From Branchiostoma floridae (lineage: Eukaryota > Chordata > Leptocardii > Amphioxiformes > Branchiostomatidae), in contig NC_049986.1 in the NCBI RefSeq assembly GCF_000003815.2, forward strand, positions 6,128,868 through 6,192,867: 64,000 nucleotides of DNA. Direction: 5' to 3'. A model generated the notes under the pieces. That model searched no databases, was not told the origin of the DNA, and saw nothing but the letters and a program-made list of their open reading frames with translations. Both the position numbers and the translations under genes were made by a program. Numbering within the stretch: the stretch's first letter is position 1; the number at the start of each line of letters is the position of its first letter. Of the stretch, positions 24,316 through 38,200 are shown piece after piece.

Positions 24316-26297
24316 TCCCCCTATGGCTTGTAAGTTAAATAGATATTCCATGTTCGACTTGAGAGAGACCAGGCCCCTATCTTAACATAGAACACTTTTG
24401 AAAGGTATAGAGGTCCTTTCATTTGTGGGTGGTTCAAAACCTAAGGTCCTATTGCCTCACCTAGGGTCATTACTGCCATATGGAAGTCACCCGGGTTATC
24501 ACTGAATGTCATCCGCACTTGACCCTTTTGGGTTTGCCCCGCCTATGGCAAGATCCTTCCAATTCAGCCGCTTGTGGCGAAGAGGGAGTAGCTGTGAATA
24601 AAACATCAAATGCTTTCCAAAGGTCAGCTCTTTGAATCTGTCCTTTGCATTGAAATAAGTACTAGTATCTGGTGAATGTACTGGGTAAACCATTGTTGCC
24701 AGATATAATTAGGATTGTATTAACGCGGTAAAAGCCACCATGTATTAGGGTTAATTAGCGACATCCATCGCCTAGCTGCGATAAACACTTGGAAATTCAG
24801 TTTTTGTCCATTTTTAGGCTACGTTTACCAAATAGTAACTATCAAAAATCAGTCAATGTAAGAAAATCATGGTATTGTTGGCGCCTTGACCACACTGTTA
24901 ACATGATTAATACATTTTCACTTAGTCTAGCAGTTACATTATTTTTCATGTTTTATCGTTCCGCAAGCCTCTTTACCATTACAAATTACAATCGAAATCA
25001 ACTACCCGACCATGCGACGTGTAAGGTGAATCAAGGCATATCAAGGTGGCATAAATTCAATGTTAATGTAATTTCAATAGTTTGGTAACATCGCCCCCAA
25101 ATAATGCATTGGAGGACTGTTAAAATATAATAATACAGTTGCAATGGCATTCTTCAAGTTCCTGTGACCGTGACTTTTACATGGTTACATAAGCTATGCA
25201 AGGTATCAGTTCGGCGATTAATTCTCTACCCGAATGATTGGCTCTGTTAGGTAATGGGTGCCTGGAAGCAGGGATATTTATGCACCTCATGGTACTCTTC
25301 GATCGTGGAAATCGACCGCGAAAAGAAGGAAATAAATAAAGAATGCCCTTTTATTTTGGCTATCAAACCTTTTTTAGTGGCTGGAAACATTTGTAAATCT
25401 TAACAGGGAGATATGTAATGTTTCAGTACGATAGTGCAATATTATTTACCCTTTGGTGTTTTTCTAGATATTACAAACGTCTCGGTTACAAAATCACCAT
25501 TTTTTGTTAGGGTCAGTAAGCGTACAGATAACATCAAGAGCAATGGGACGGAAATTCCTTGCTTTGGCGTTGTTTATCGAAAATCTTATGGATTTGTATG
25601 GATAGATTTTTAGCATTTTTATAAATTAATGTTCAAGTAAACAAAGCTGATAAAACTCTTTGCCTGCAAAATATTAACATTATAGGAATATGGAATTTGA
25701 TATGAATTGGTTTGATAGATTCAATGCTTCATCCATTTAAAGCCGACTTTACAAAACATGAATACAAACATTAATATTATTATTTCGATTAATACAGAGT
25801 TTACTAACTACTTCTAATTGAAATATTCAAAATAAGAAAAATATTTGATATATTAAGACAGCTCGTTTAACTCTGATGTTAGGATTTATACAAAAAGAAT
25901 AAAGCATTTTGATGTAAAACATTGAAATTAACCAAGGTTACCATTGCCGCTAGCCGGGACTTTGTCGACATAGTAAACACTTTCCCCATTCAAAAAGAAT
26001 AGTTATTTCACACCGTATTAGCTTAACAAGATAAGACCTTCCTGAGGAAATATTATGTAAAACTCGTTGTATGCATCTTTATCTATTCCACCCAGAAGCA
26101 GCGACACCGTTTTATTGTGCAGTTTGTCAAAAGCCATCAAACATTTCATGACACGTTGTGCATTACCGGAATAATACCGGATATAGTGTTAGGGGAATGG
26201 CGTCACACCGTGTCACACTAATCCTCTAGAGAGGCTCCCGCGTGTGATGGTAATATATTCTCTCACGGAAGACTAGCGCGGAAACTCCTACATGAAT
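24316..26297. other. Unassigned stretch
   Basis: AT-rich DNA with no supportable gene or element boundary. Confidence 0.4.
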
Positions 26298-26720
26298 AAC
26301 CTTTATATCTGCAGTTTGATATAAAGGCAAAAAGCATAAGCCGTCACTCGTATAATCCTACTATTGGGTGAATACTTTGTGACATTGCAGTGTTCGGCTA
26401 TGCCGATATATCAAAACTGCATTTCGTGTTTTATTATTTTTTTACGAAAACTCTAATTATAACCTTTAAATCTAAAACCTAATAAAAGACAAAAAGCATG
26501 AGACGTCACTCTAGAAATCCTATTGTGAGGTGAATACTTTGTGATATTGCTATGCCGATATATCAAGCTGCAAGAGGTGTATTTGGTGCTTCAATTTTTC
26601 CACGAAAAAAAACTAAAAAAAGATAATAAAAAAACTAACCTTTAAATGTACAGCCTAATATAAAACAGAAACTATAAGCCGTCAAATCTACGACTTTGTA
26701 AGTGCTCTGTGATTATGCAA
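26298..26720. repeat. Three-copy tandem repeat, period about 162-176 bp
   Basis: Units start AACCTTTATATCTGCAG (26298), AACCTTTAAATCTAAAACC (about 26461) and AACCTTTAAATGTACAGCC (about 26637). Each continues with an A-rich block, a GCCGTCA or GACGTCA block, a GTGAATACTTTGTGA block (first two copies) and GCCGATATATCAA or a variant. Confidence 0.65.
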
Positions 26721-29700
26721 AGATGGCCTGTGCCGATGTGTGGCAATTGTAAATTTGCTATGTTCTTTTTTTTCTGCTTCAGATGTACATGTTCAGACAC
26801 CGATATTGCTAAGCCCCTCACCTATTTAGAAATTCTAAGAAAGCACATGCAATTCTACGAAAGGGCAATGAAAATAAAGGAAAAAGGAATCTATTACTAA
26901 TACTTGCAAAATGGCATCTGTAAACAGATAAAAAGGTTTCGTAGTTATAAAGAATCTTAGTTTTCTAAAGAAAAAGTTACCTAACTTAGCTTTGTAGTTT
27001 GCACAAGAGATTACCGGACTACGTTTTGAAACACATGTCCTTGTAATGTGCATTTTTATTAATCTTTGCTATATTTGGCTTTCTACTATTAGCCATAGCC
27101 CACAGGTAAGCTTTTTGTCATCTTCTTCTCATATATGCCTTCTTCTCATGCTTGCGGCAGTGCACTCGCCTGTTTGATGATATAATAGAATTGTGCATAC
27201 CTTTAAATTGTGAAATTGTGAAATTGAACATGAGATACGGCTCCTATGCATTTCATTCTGCCTAATTAGTTAAAAAGTGAAACTTTAACATGAACATTAC
27301 AGATGCTAAGGAAATGTAATATTTATCGTAGACTTTTAACATCGTGTTTTTTTGGCTTTGACCAATTAACCTGAAATACAATAGCTTCACAAAAACAATC
27401 ACTGCTTGAAGATAAAATTATAATAATAATTCTAGTTTGCTTAGCTTAGTGCTCCCTAAAGCCCATACATACGAACATGAAGCAAACGTCATGGGACTTT
27501 ACTGGCGCATATTGTACGGATTCTCTGTGAATAATTTATTAATAGATTACGTCAATACCCAACCGGGACGCTTTTAATATAGATCACATTTCATTACCTC
27601 AAATCGGTAAAAAATAGTAGGGTACTAAGTCAGCAATACCTCTTCTGTGTATGAATGACTTCACTGTTTGAAATATGTATACACGAGCCCAATCAGAAAT
27701 TTGTTTATTGACTGCGTTTGAGGAAAATTTGAAACTATCATATGGTTATGTTTAAGGAGTGGATTTGAAATAGTTCTTGTGACCTTGCAAATAAAAATCA
27801 AAAGACACTGCAAGGATCACACTGAAGACATTTGATCGTTTGTGCATTTAGGATATTCAATATAAAAACATAGTCATAAAAACCTCCTAACTCTAAATTA
27901 TACAGAAATAAAAAAGTGTGCATGTTTGTATGTGTCAGAGAACTTCATTTTATCCAAATTTTAATAGAAATTATCATTTTGATATAAGACACAGTCAAAT
28001 AGTTGAATTCAACTTGAATTTGCAATAGAATAAAATGTTTAACGTAAGAGTTGGGTAAGTTAGATCCCTATCCAAAAGACTAGGGTTACTGTCTAATATA
28101 TGATAAATCAAATTCATCGACACTTCTCAAAAAGCAACAGAATGTACACAATTGCTGAGTAATGCAATATGGTGGTCTTTCTATTACGCATATAGATATT
28201 GCTATATTGTAAATCAATTTAAAATTGCGGGAAATTATTTCGTGGTTAGGAGGGAAATTATCGTGTTCACGGTGGTTTTAAGATCGCGATACCTTACATT
28301 TAAGGAAACCCCGGTACCCTACGGGCAGCCATTCGGAAAGCACCTAACAGAAACTTGCCAAGGGTGCTACAGGCGGACAGAACAGGTTTTGCCGGTATGG
28401 TCAACTGTCACTGATCTATCCATATCTACCCCCTCGATGCGTATCCTTTTAGTTGCATGTATCTGTTGTGCAAAAGGTCGGACTGTGTTCAATTTGTGCT
28501 ATAATCTGTGCATTCTCACCGTGACATGAACTCCCATACATTAATACTTACATGTAGTGCTTGGGGAAATTATAGACAGGGAGAAGACAACAGCAACAAA
28601 AATCAACAACACTTTTGGGGAACTTTTGCAGCATCTTGGTGTGCCCTCTCTTTTAAACTACAGCAAACTATAATTCTAAAATGCACATTTTAGTGCAACA
28701 GTAGAAGCTATTAAATCGTAAGAAAATGTATTTTCTGGCAATTCACAAAATGCTGTGATGTTACAATGGTCCAATTAGGAGCGCGTCCGCACACTCGGGC
28801 GTAATTCAAGAGGCAGAATTCACTTTGAAGTGCTCGTAAGAAGATGGCTAACGGGCGATGTACACTAAAACCCCTCCATTTACGTCCGTGTAGGATGGAT
28901 GAACTGCATGCTACATGGACGAAGATGATTGTGGGGGCTTAACCCTACCTGTCGTTAGCAAGGATGGGAATCACGTGTTTTGTTTTTTGTACGGTTTCTG
29001 ACTTGCTGATTATCATCACCAAGAAGTTTCTAATTTCGGTGTCGTTTATCGCTGTGTATGTGTGCTCGTCTATTGTGTGTTGGTCTATGAGCACTGAAAC
29101 TCACACGAACATATATGGGCATCCATGCGACATTCGATTGGAGTTATGAAAACAACGGTCAAAATCTATTGGTATTTTAGTGACTTATAATTCTGCAGTG
29201 GAAATAACAGTTTCTGTATCTCTGGGTATGCTATATTTTCGGTTGCTTTAGATATGCACAAAGCTTTTTGTGCAAAGAGTAATCCGTTGAGGTATGAGCC
29301 CCTAGCGACTTTATAGAACTGCAAGGGATATTTGTAATTCAGACCTTGAAGGAAAAAATTCAAGAACGTGTTGACGAATCACCCATGTGTTTTTGTATGT
29401 TTGTTAATGATTGCTAAGAACCAATCGAACGCCGTGATATCAATATGTCTATATCTTTTAAGCCTTTAAATTCGGCGTAAATGATCTTGTTTGACGACAC
29501 AAATTCAAAGTAACACATGTATTTGGATAGTTCCATCTCATTTTTAAAAATAGAAATACAATGTACACATAGATGTTTTTGAAATTAAAAACAACTTTTA
29601 GGAAGACGACACCATGCAAAAATAACTTTTGACAAGGTCAGTTCCCATGTGGGATTACGTAAGTTTAAATAGGACCCTGATCTCCCAGTGGATTCACCCA

Positions 29701-30185
29701 AATTGCCACTTATACAATAGCTAGGTCGTGAATATTGCAATGCGCTCCACTGTTCAAGGTTGGCCCGTCATACTCAATGACAACATGTTTTAATGTGTAC
29801 ATATCGTTTTCGAAATATGCCTGGACATCTGATAAACCGGAACAAAATGCAAATGCTAATTATGAATTGCGAGGTGGTAAGTGGCCTGTCCTATTTTATT
29901 TCGTTTACTATATTTCAATAGTTACAGAGTCCCCGAATGTGTTTGAATCTATACGTTATCTATTTTGGAAAGAAGGTTATGTTTTAGTGTTGTTGTTTTG
30001 TATGTTTGTGTTTGTGGATGGACAGCATTACCCTACATGGTCCTGGTATATTGTATTGATATGTAGGTGGGTATTGAAGATACCTTGAGATTATTCTATT
30101 TTAGCCACCTAGCATTTTAAAAAAATGGAATTCGAGATGACTTTTCCACTGGGAGTCACCAATTCTATATTCTCCCCCACTACCC
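26721..30185. other. Unassigned stretch
   Basis: No convincing gene. Short open frames at 28152-28529 and 29735-30088 lack family resemblance and splice partners. Confidence 0.4.
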
Positions 30186-30298
30186 ATAGGCTGTGATCAA
30201 TTCAGCTTCCAACGCAGGTCATAATATTGTTAGATGGATATCGCTCTTGTGTACAATCAAGTTATTCGGACGCACAGTTATCTGCATGTACATCATTT
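30186..30298 (+). repeat. Dispersed repeat, copy 1 (second copy at 45793-45900)
   Basis: Shared blocks include CAACGCAGGTCA/CAACGTAGGTCA, TAGATGGATATCGCT and GGACGCACAGTTATCT, in the same order and spacing. Both copies are non-coding. Confidence 0.6.
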
Positions 30299-30401
30299 CG
30301 AATCTCTACATTGAAATTGCACTCGTGTCATGTGACCTGTGTGACCTTTGTCTTCTGCGTCACGTGACAATTATCATGAGCTGATGAAAAATGGCGGAAG
30401 C

Positions 30402-30655
30402 AGCACGTCACCGGAACGTACTGCGCCTGCGCGAAAAGTATAGACATGCTAAACCCTTACCGTTTAGCGGTTTACTAAAGGGCCGCATTTAAGAAAGTAC
30501 GTGCGTATATAAGGGTAAAACTCCGTGTACGTTTTACACGAAACCATGTCTCTAACATATACTGTGCAACAAGCGGGATTTCAATGCAACGTTGACCAAA
30601 CCAAGCCCCAAACTACCAGGGTTTGCGCAGGCGCAGTACGTTCCGGTGACGTGCT
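30402..30655. mobile_element. 254-bp MITE with perfect 31-bp terminal inverted repeats and 9-bp target duplication
   Basis: The left repeat (30402-30432) begins AGCACGTCACCGGAACGTAC. The right repeat (30625-30655) is its exact reverse complement over 31 bases. GGCGGAAGC is duplicated on both sides (30393-30401 and 30656-30664). Nine-base duplications with GC-rich ends fit Mutator-like (MULE) elements best (inference). The perfect repeats suggest a recent insertion. No transposase is inside. Confidence 0.85.
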
Positions 30656-31319
30656 GGCGGAAGCCATTTTAATGTCTTGTAACTAAGAAGCTAGATTAAC
30701 AGTCGTGCGTGTAAGTCTAATCTATCCATAGTAAATTATCCTACTATAATATTAACTTCTTATTTGCGAACTTTTATTTAATTTTTTTTCATCCATATCC
30801 ATACTGTGGCATGAGTTCTTAAAAGTTTTTGCACGTATTTTTCAACAGAAATTATTTTTTATGTTTATTCTAGTTCTCTTTTATTCCTTTGTTGCAATGA
30901 CTTTTTTTAAATAGAATATGTATCTACGCAACATATTTTACATCTGAACTGGTGCACGAGACACAAAAGACTACAGAATAGCAACGATAGATTCAGAAAG
31001 ACATGTTGGAGAAATCTAAAGCATCCCCAAATTATAGACATATCAATAAATGCATCCACAGGTAGGTTTTCAGTGTCCTTTTAATATTGGTCATGGCACC
31101 TCACCTAGATACATCAAATATGATATACCTCAACCTTAAGTACAAAATGCCTCAGACCGGCTCATCTTAACGAAGATCACGTTTGAAGTGCACCTGATTG
31201 ATGGGGCTGTCTTAAGCGAGCCACTATCTCTTCCTATCTGTAGTACACTGATGGCAGATGGCAAAACCTTTCCTGCACACAAACGACCGCACCCCGGAGC
31301 ACAAAAAGCATGAGGAAAA

Positions 31320-31960
31320 TGACGTATTCGTCTAGAATAAGTCATATTCTGTGGGCCGGGCGGGACGGTCTACGATTGTCGAACTATTTCCTAAGCAAAA
31401 TATAAGGGAAATAATTTACTCGTCTAGAATAAGTCAATTTCTGTGGGCGGGATGGTCCACGATTGTCGAACGATTTCCTAAGCAAGATATATGGGGAACA
31501 AGGTATCTGTCTAGGATGAGCCATGTTCTTTTGGCGGAATATTCTATGGTTGTCGTAGTGTTTCCTACTGTTTCCTACTGTTTCCGTAGTGTGTGGTCAC
31601 ATAGGTCATGCGACCGTCGTACGATTTTGATGCCATAGGATTTTCAAGTAGACTGTGACAGAATCAACCACAAAAATGGATCCAAAACCATTTTGTACAC
31701 TAAGACAGTTGAACTTTGCAGGAGACGTACATTTTTCCCTCCAAAATGCCCGAAGTTAGCGATCGTACGACGATCACACGACCTATATGGGACTTCTCCC
31801 TTAGCAAAACATGAGGGGATTAAAGTGTATGTTTACAATAATTCATGTTCTTTGGGTGGGAAAGTCTACAACCGTCGAGCTGTCTCCTATAGGCAAACGA
31901 TAAAGCAAATAAAGTATTTGTTTATAATAAGTTATGTTTTGCTGGTGGGGTAGTATATGA
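31320..31960. repeat. Degenerate tandem repeat, period about 87-92 bp
   Basis: GTCTAGAATAAGTCA starts units at about 31330 and 31422, with a variant near 31509, and related units recur at about 31829 and 31919. Each has a GTGGGCGGG-like block, CTACGATTGTCGAAC and TTTCCTAAGCAA. The repeated amino-acid pattern seen in open frames follows from this and does not indicate a protein. Confidence 0.6.
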
Positions 31961-33728
31961 TTCCTTAACAATTTTTGTATCAACCGCTTGTTGTCTATTC
32001 CCCTTACTATGCAATGCATTCTTGCCAAGGGCAATACTTATATTGTGTGCCTTTTGGTTGTACACCAAGTGCTTGTTTATATAGAAAACGACACGCCCCC
32101 TTTTATTGTGCAATCAATAATTATATGAGTGGGGCATGAAACTCAAAAGTTACTTTGTTTATCAATGAAGTAGACAGAAGCATTTATTTTCCAAATGCCT
32201 GTTATCTACAACGTACACATTAGTGAACTTTACCGTTATTCATATAAATCTATTACCATGTCACACGATGTACACAGATATTATATTATCTAAGACATGA
32301 TCAGAATCTCTATGTATGATAAACGCATTGGTACACAATACAGTAAAATGCGAATAGATACATCCGCCTCCATTGCAATGTTCTGTGACGTCAGTTAAAA
32401 ACGCGCCATTGCACTATCTTCATTTTATTTCATCCATGTAATCTGATAATATTTCACTGTCGGTGGCTAATTTACCGATCCACTTTTTTTAAAGCAATGT
32501 GTCTACAATAATTGTTGCGTTGGTGGGGCATAAGCCAAGAGATGTTAACATCATAAAACGTTACACGTCAAGCATAAATCGGACAGAGCACGCCAACTTT
32601 TGCGCGCTCAGTCAACTTTCTGGGTGTTGATACCTTACCAATGCATGTGCTACTTTTTTACACGAATAAAACATTGTAATCTAGTTTGATTTCTATAATA
32701 GAATATGCATAATGTATTCTAAATTAGTGAAAACGTCGGCCAAATTCCGAGATTGCGGACAATTTTAAATCAGGTATGACTACCTTATTATTTATTCGTA
32801 ACTATCTGTTATAATTTTTCATTAGAATGTTCAAGTAAACGTTTTAGTTAAGATGGTGTCATAATAGCGTCAAGTTCTTACAATACTCATGTACACTTAT
32901 ATACTTTTACATACATTGCATACTGTACGGCCTCGTATAGGAATAAAATTAATAAGTGTTGCAATAAAAACTATTGCAATTGCGACGGTTTTATTGTTTA
33001 TAAGTAATATTTTTTATTTATTTTCCAACAGCCATGCTATTATTTCTTATCAACCTGATTTCAAGTTTTGCATTTGTTTCTGTATATTGTTCTAATTTGC
33101 TAGATCTGATATCAATATTGGCATTTATCATATTGAGTATGTAATTTATTGGGGATAAGTGCAGTTTATCAATTATAGCAAAGAACATAATGTAAGATAA
33201 CAAATCAATTTTTTAATGATCTGGTATTATGGGATTATTCAGTACTAGTTAAGATACAATATAGATATATATGGAGTAAACGCTAATGATATACACCCCT
33301 ATAAATCATTATTCTAATGACTTATCAGCCAAGGTCAATGTGGTTTACTTTACACCATAAAGTATGTCAAAAACATATGGTAGATAAAATTTTCCCATGG
33401 TGGGTGATAAAGAATGGGCGTGTTTAAACCTTGTGCAATATCGGCATACTGCGCCAAGACCATCTGTCTTTTTACGCTAAGATCATTGCAACGGATCTTA
33501 AAAACCACCGCACCGTTTCACGGTACCAGGCTGACTGGTTGTCAAGTCGTAAAACTGAGTGCATATATTGATTTGTGACGTCACGGGTGCTAAATTTTAC
33601 ATCTTTCTCAATTGAGTAGTATGTGGAATTTGTAGCAATGTGAAGTCTTAAAACCCGTTCTACCATTGCTGCTTTCATAAAGCATTTTTTTGTTATATAT
33701 TTGAGGCCAGTATGATTTTTAATAGAGA
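31961..33728. other. Unassigned stretch
   Basis: AT-rich DNA; no gene, element ends or notable repeats supported. Confidence 0.4.
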
Positions 33729-33850
33729 GCGTGGCGCAATCGCCAGCGCGTTGATCTCAGGCCCAAGAGGCCCTGAGTTCGAATCTGGCTGCCTGTCTGC
33801 CTACCATTGTCTTCCGAGACAGCCGGATGCCAACAAAAATAATTTGTCAA
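33729..33850 (+). repeat. tRNA-derived SINE-like element with intact pol III boxes
   Basis: The A box TGGCGCAATCG (33732-33742) and B box GAGTTCGAATC (33775-33785) match pol III consensus at tRNA-like spacing. The TTGATCTCAGGCCCAA anticodon-arm region suggests a leucine-tRNA ancestor. The acceptor stem does not pair, so this is a SINE head and not a tRNA gene. Confidence 0.6.
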
Positions 33851-35253
33851 CATTTCATATTGAAAGCATGGTACCTGCAGGCATACGATGATATCAGTGC
33901 CTGACAATAGATGACTATCTGAAAAAAATTACATGGATGACTTTGCAGACGCTCTACGATGCTCAGTTACCATATCGATGTTATGGCGTTTTTGGACGAA
34001 TTGAGGTCGAGGCACTTTGGTGTAATGTTTTGCACCTGTGCACACGGATAGTAATAGTACATACGTTTATCTATTTATTTTGAAACAATACCTCTTTTCA
34101 AATGTGGGCTGTTTGTATGTTTAAAACGCATGCAAAATATACTAAATATATTGCTGTATTGTTATAGATTCTTAACATATATAAATATCAACTCAGCTTC
34201 ATATTCATAATTATTGTAGCACATTTAGCCTTTCGGCCTGGCAAAGGATACAAAAGTCGAATTTCACCGGTAATTTCTGTAACATATACAATATCTTATT
34301 AGTCTCTGTGAGCTACTATTCGAAGATACAAAACAATTTAGCATAAGCTTTCCCAATCAGTACTTGGGTAAATGAATGATATCATAAATGGTCTACATTT
34401 GGTCCAAATGGGAACAATGTTAACCCTGTATATCTAATATCTTTAAAATTATCACGACAATAAGAGCATGGGGGGAAATATAATCTAGTCTTAGTCATCG
34501 CTTTTAATCAAGAACCTCTCATCAGGACTTTTACAATAACACTAAAACTACAAAGGGACCCACTTTACGGCCTGTCGTGATACCCATCGAGGGACTCCAC
34601 CGACTTCTATCTGATTAACGCTGTCTGATTGCCGCAGACTGGCGCCCCATGTGTCACTTCTCTCCATTGTACTGCCATCAAGTAACGTTATACGGCATTA
34701 AAGCTTTAAATTCTTCGGGCGTTCTCAGTTCCATGACTCTTTCCCCAATAGAGAGGATAATCAATTCTTATGTTGCCGATGAGTGCATTTTGTACGGTGC
34801 AAGAACTTGTGTATGACGTCATGTGAACTTAATGGCTACAATTGCAACTACGGTGTAATGTGAATGACAATACAAATCCAAGTTAGTGGGTGATGATACG
34901 GATAAGATATCCGTAACGATTGACTAAAATTTGAATTTTCCGTTGTTATGTTGGGAAGAGGAGTTTTAAAATCCGTAATTCCTGAATCTAAAGAAGATTC
35001 TGACCTAGCCATTTACATAAGGACACACAATACGCATCACATTGATATGAACTGAACATGAAATCTACTGGTAGTGCATTTATTCAAGAGAGTCAATTAC
35101 CAGTAGCAGAGCCCTGAAGATGTATATATTGACATGTTACGTTTATTTAGCCAAGAGAGCATACATTTACAAAAGAGGTCGAAATTCATACAATTATCTA
35201 TTCCTTAGAGATTCGTGTTTTTAGTGTAGCTTAATTTGCTTTTTATATTTCAG
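33851..35253. other. Sequence upstream of first visible NMNAT exon
   Basis: This should be intron if the missing 5' exon lies further upstream. I looked for an exon encoding a GSFNP...HLRxF segment and ending one base into a codon before a donor, and found none. Confidence 0.4.
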
Positions 35254-38200
35254 AGGCTGCCCGGGATTATCTACAGAAGAAAGGAAACTTGACAGTTGTA
35301 GCAGGGATCATCTCGCCAATCAGCCATGACAATAAAAAACAGGTAAGAAACTACTTAAACTACTTAGTTGGTAGTGTACTATAGTAACCAAAATTAGTTT
35401 AATACATTCTATCGTTATGACATCAAGTACTTTTGAAATCTTACTGTTATAACGAATGAGAAATCTTATAAACGAAAGAAAGTACCCTTATGATTTGATA
35501 CGAGAATACGTTGTTTTAGATTAATTTGTTTTATTGTGTTTTAAGTTAATCTTCTATGAGTAGAAATCTGAATGATACAATATGAATTAGAAATGGTGAA
35601 ATGAAATCAAGTTTATAATGATTATTTATAAAGAATAGCTCCCTGTCATATTATTCATCTATACACGTCTAAATATCTTAGGCTATGGTATGCAAAATGT
35701 GTGCGACTGATGTATAAAAGGCATAATTTTTATAAAATGCGGTAACTATCATTTAGGCAATATTGCTGTACAGAAAAACAAATTTTCTAGTAATGATAGC
35801 CACGCCCAATTAGGCCAAGTACACTTAGCGTATATCAGATGGTTAATGACTTGAGGTATTTCATTAGACAGCACGGATAACATAATCCCGCGAACCAAAT
35901 ACGGCAATTAACTTTGTCAATACACACAATTCTACCCCATTCATTCACTAAGAAGCTGGCAGGAGACCTTGGTAAGACCATTTTAGACTAAACGTCAATA
36001 TTTTCCATCTCAATCTACGTATTTTCTAAAGGCTATAGGCTTTGGACAAACGTATCGCTGTCGACATTTATGGATACAGGCATGCTCAAAAGTCGGGTAT
36101 GTTGCTTGCATCAATACTAAAACATGTGTTACTAGTGGAAGAGCAATGTCAATGTTTGCATAATTTTCCGTCATTATTATGATCATCATACATTTCCCAG
36201 CCCCATGTCTCTATTACTTTCCCTGCCACTCCATTACTTTCTGCTCTCCTTGTTTGTCCTTTTTTGCTCTCAGACTGTTATGTAGACATTGTGTGTACGC
36301 TTGTGTGTGTGTGTGTGCGCGTGCGTGTGTGTGTGTGTACGTGCAAGCGAACTTATATGTAATGTCTGTAGAGAAAATAGAAATATTTATTGACACGACA
36401 AAAGTACAGCGAAGTAAGGTCTAACAACTACTCACAGTACAACTAAACCGACACATATTGATATCTATAGACATGGATAAGGCAACATATTTGGTCTATC
36501 AGATGAGATATATGTACTTTTACATGTTGGTTGGTGTGTGTGTGTGGGGGGGGGGGGGGGTAGGGGGTTAGGGGGGTTGTATGTGATGGTGTAAATTAAA
36601 AACTAAGTGCTGCTATTGCAAACTTTAATTTTTGCATGTGTACGGACGTCTTTCTAATAGGCATTTCGTTTGGGAATTTAATGGGAAATCACGTCTCCCA
36701 TTTCCGTAAGCACCACACATTAAGGTTGGACGTTCTGGGCATTGAAGTAAGTTAAAACTTAATCATGTTGGCGCCTAAACATCTGCGTCATAATAAAGGA
36801 GCAATCACACAACGGTGATCTTCGTAAAGGAAATCTATGGATATTCCTGAAAGTCATAGATAATTCCCAAATTTTGACGGATGACTTAATAGAATAATGC
36901 TGTCCGGTTTGCTTTTAAATATAATCACCCGTTCTATTTTATAATTACATTTTGTGTACAGCAGTAAATAGCAATATGTACTGGAATTCAATGGTATTCT
37001 AAAAGATACTGAAACATATTCCGACTGCAATAAATAAATTCTGAATGAATAATTTTCTGTTGTCAGCACACAAATCAGCTATTTCTTTAAGTAGATGGCA
37101 CGACAAGCAGAAAATATAAACAAACAAAGTTATGTCACCTTGTTTTCTTTCTGTCTTAAACTAGTTTAAAGAAGTAAAATAAAGAAGAGACATAAATGTA
37201 ATCAATGTGTTATTGGTTAACACTTTACTAATAATGCTCTCTTTTCTGGACCTACAGGAACTTGTGTCTAGCCGACATAGGGTGGAAATGTGCAAGATTT
37301 CTCTGCAAGATTCCAAATGGATAAGGTACGTAATATATATTATAATTAAACAGGATGTATAGACTCAGGGCATACATGAACATATTTACTTGAAGTTATG
37401 TTTTTAAGTGAATACAATGTTTATCGAATTAAATAGCATATATTGGCAAAAACATTGTGTGTCGTCTACATTTCATAAGCAACGTTTTTATTGTTTTATA
37501 GATATCAAAATATTAAAATTGTTTACTATAGGTAGATAAAGACAAATTGAAACATTCCAAATTGATTGATCACATTAAACACGCCGGTCTATAGCAAGTA
37601 GGACGAACTAATTTACGTTTGGTTTAGTCATGGATTCTTTTTTGTGTGACAAAAAAAATATGTATATTAAAATGCTCCGTTTGCCTTATACTTTATCATG
37701 GGGACAATCTCATCTTTTAGTACTGTATATTTCTTACTGAAATGGCCACACAGACACTCCCATTGTGATTAAATGGGCCCTTAAACGAATGACTTGGCAT
37801 TAAAAGCTTACTTTATCACGAAATATATCTTACAAAAACATGACCGTGTCATTGTACACTCGTAAACAAAGGATTCCATGATCTTTTTTACAGTTGAGGT
37901 CATTATGTAGTTAAGTATTAATGTCATTATATGCTTGCACAGCCAAGGACGCCAACCTTCTAGACAGATGTTATTTTTCGTTTATATTTGTCATTATCAG
38001 TTTAAAAAAACTTATGAAAAGGACCATATAGGAAAGTCGATACCTCAAATTTATGTGAAAGATTAAACCTTTATTATATCTTTTAATTGCGCTTGTCTGC
38101 AAAGCAATCTTATATACCATCTACCTTTATGAACAACAAAGAATTTAGACAAATTAGACTTTTTCATGGTTGTTGTTTTCTTCATTATCAAAATGGTTAG

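Noticed and set aside
31351-31638. Repeated STIVE-FPKQ amino-acid pattern
   Set aside because: Arises from the 90-bp DNA repeat; neighbouring units break the frame.
33729-33800. A true tRNA gene
   Set aside because: Pol III boxes are good, but the acceptor stem does not pair and a SINE-like tail follows.
34000-34040. Candidate 5' NMNAT exon ending CACTTTG before GTGTAA
   Set aside because: The phase would fit, but the translation has no GSFNP or HLR motif and the donor is poor.
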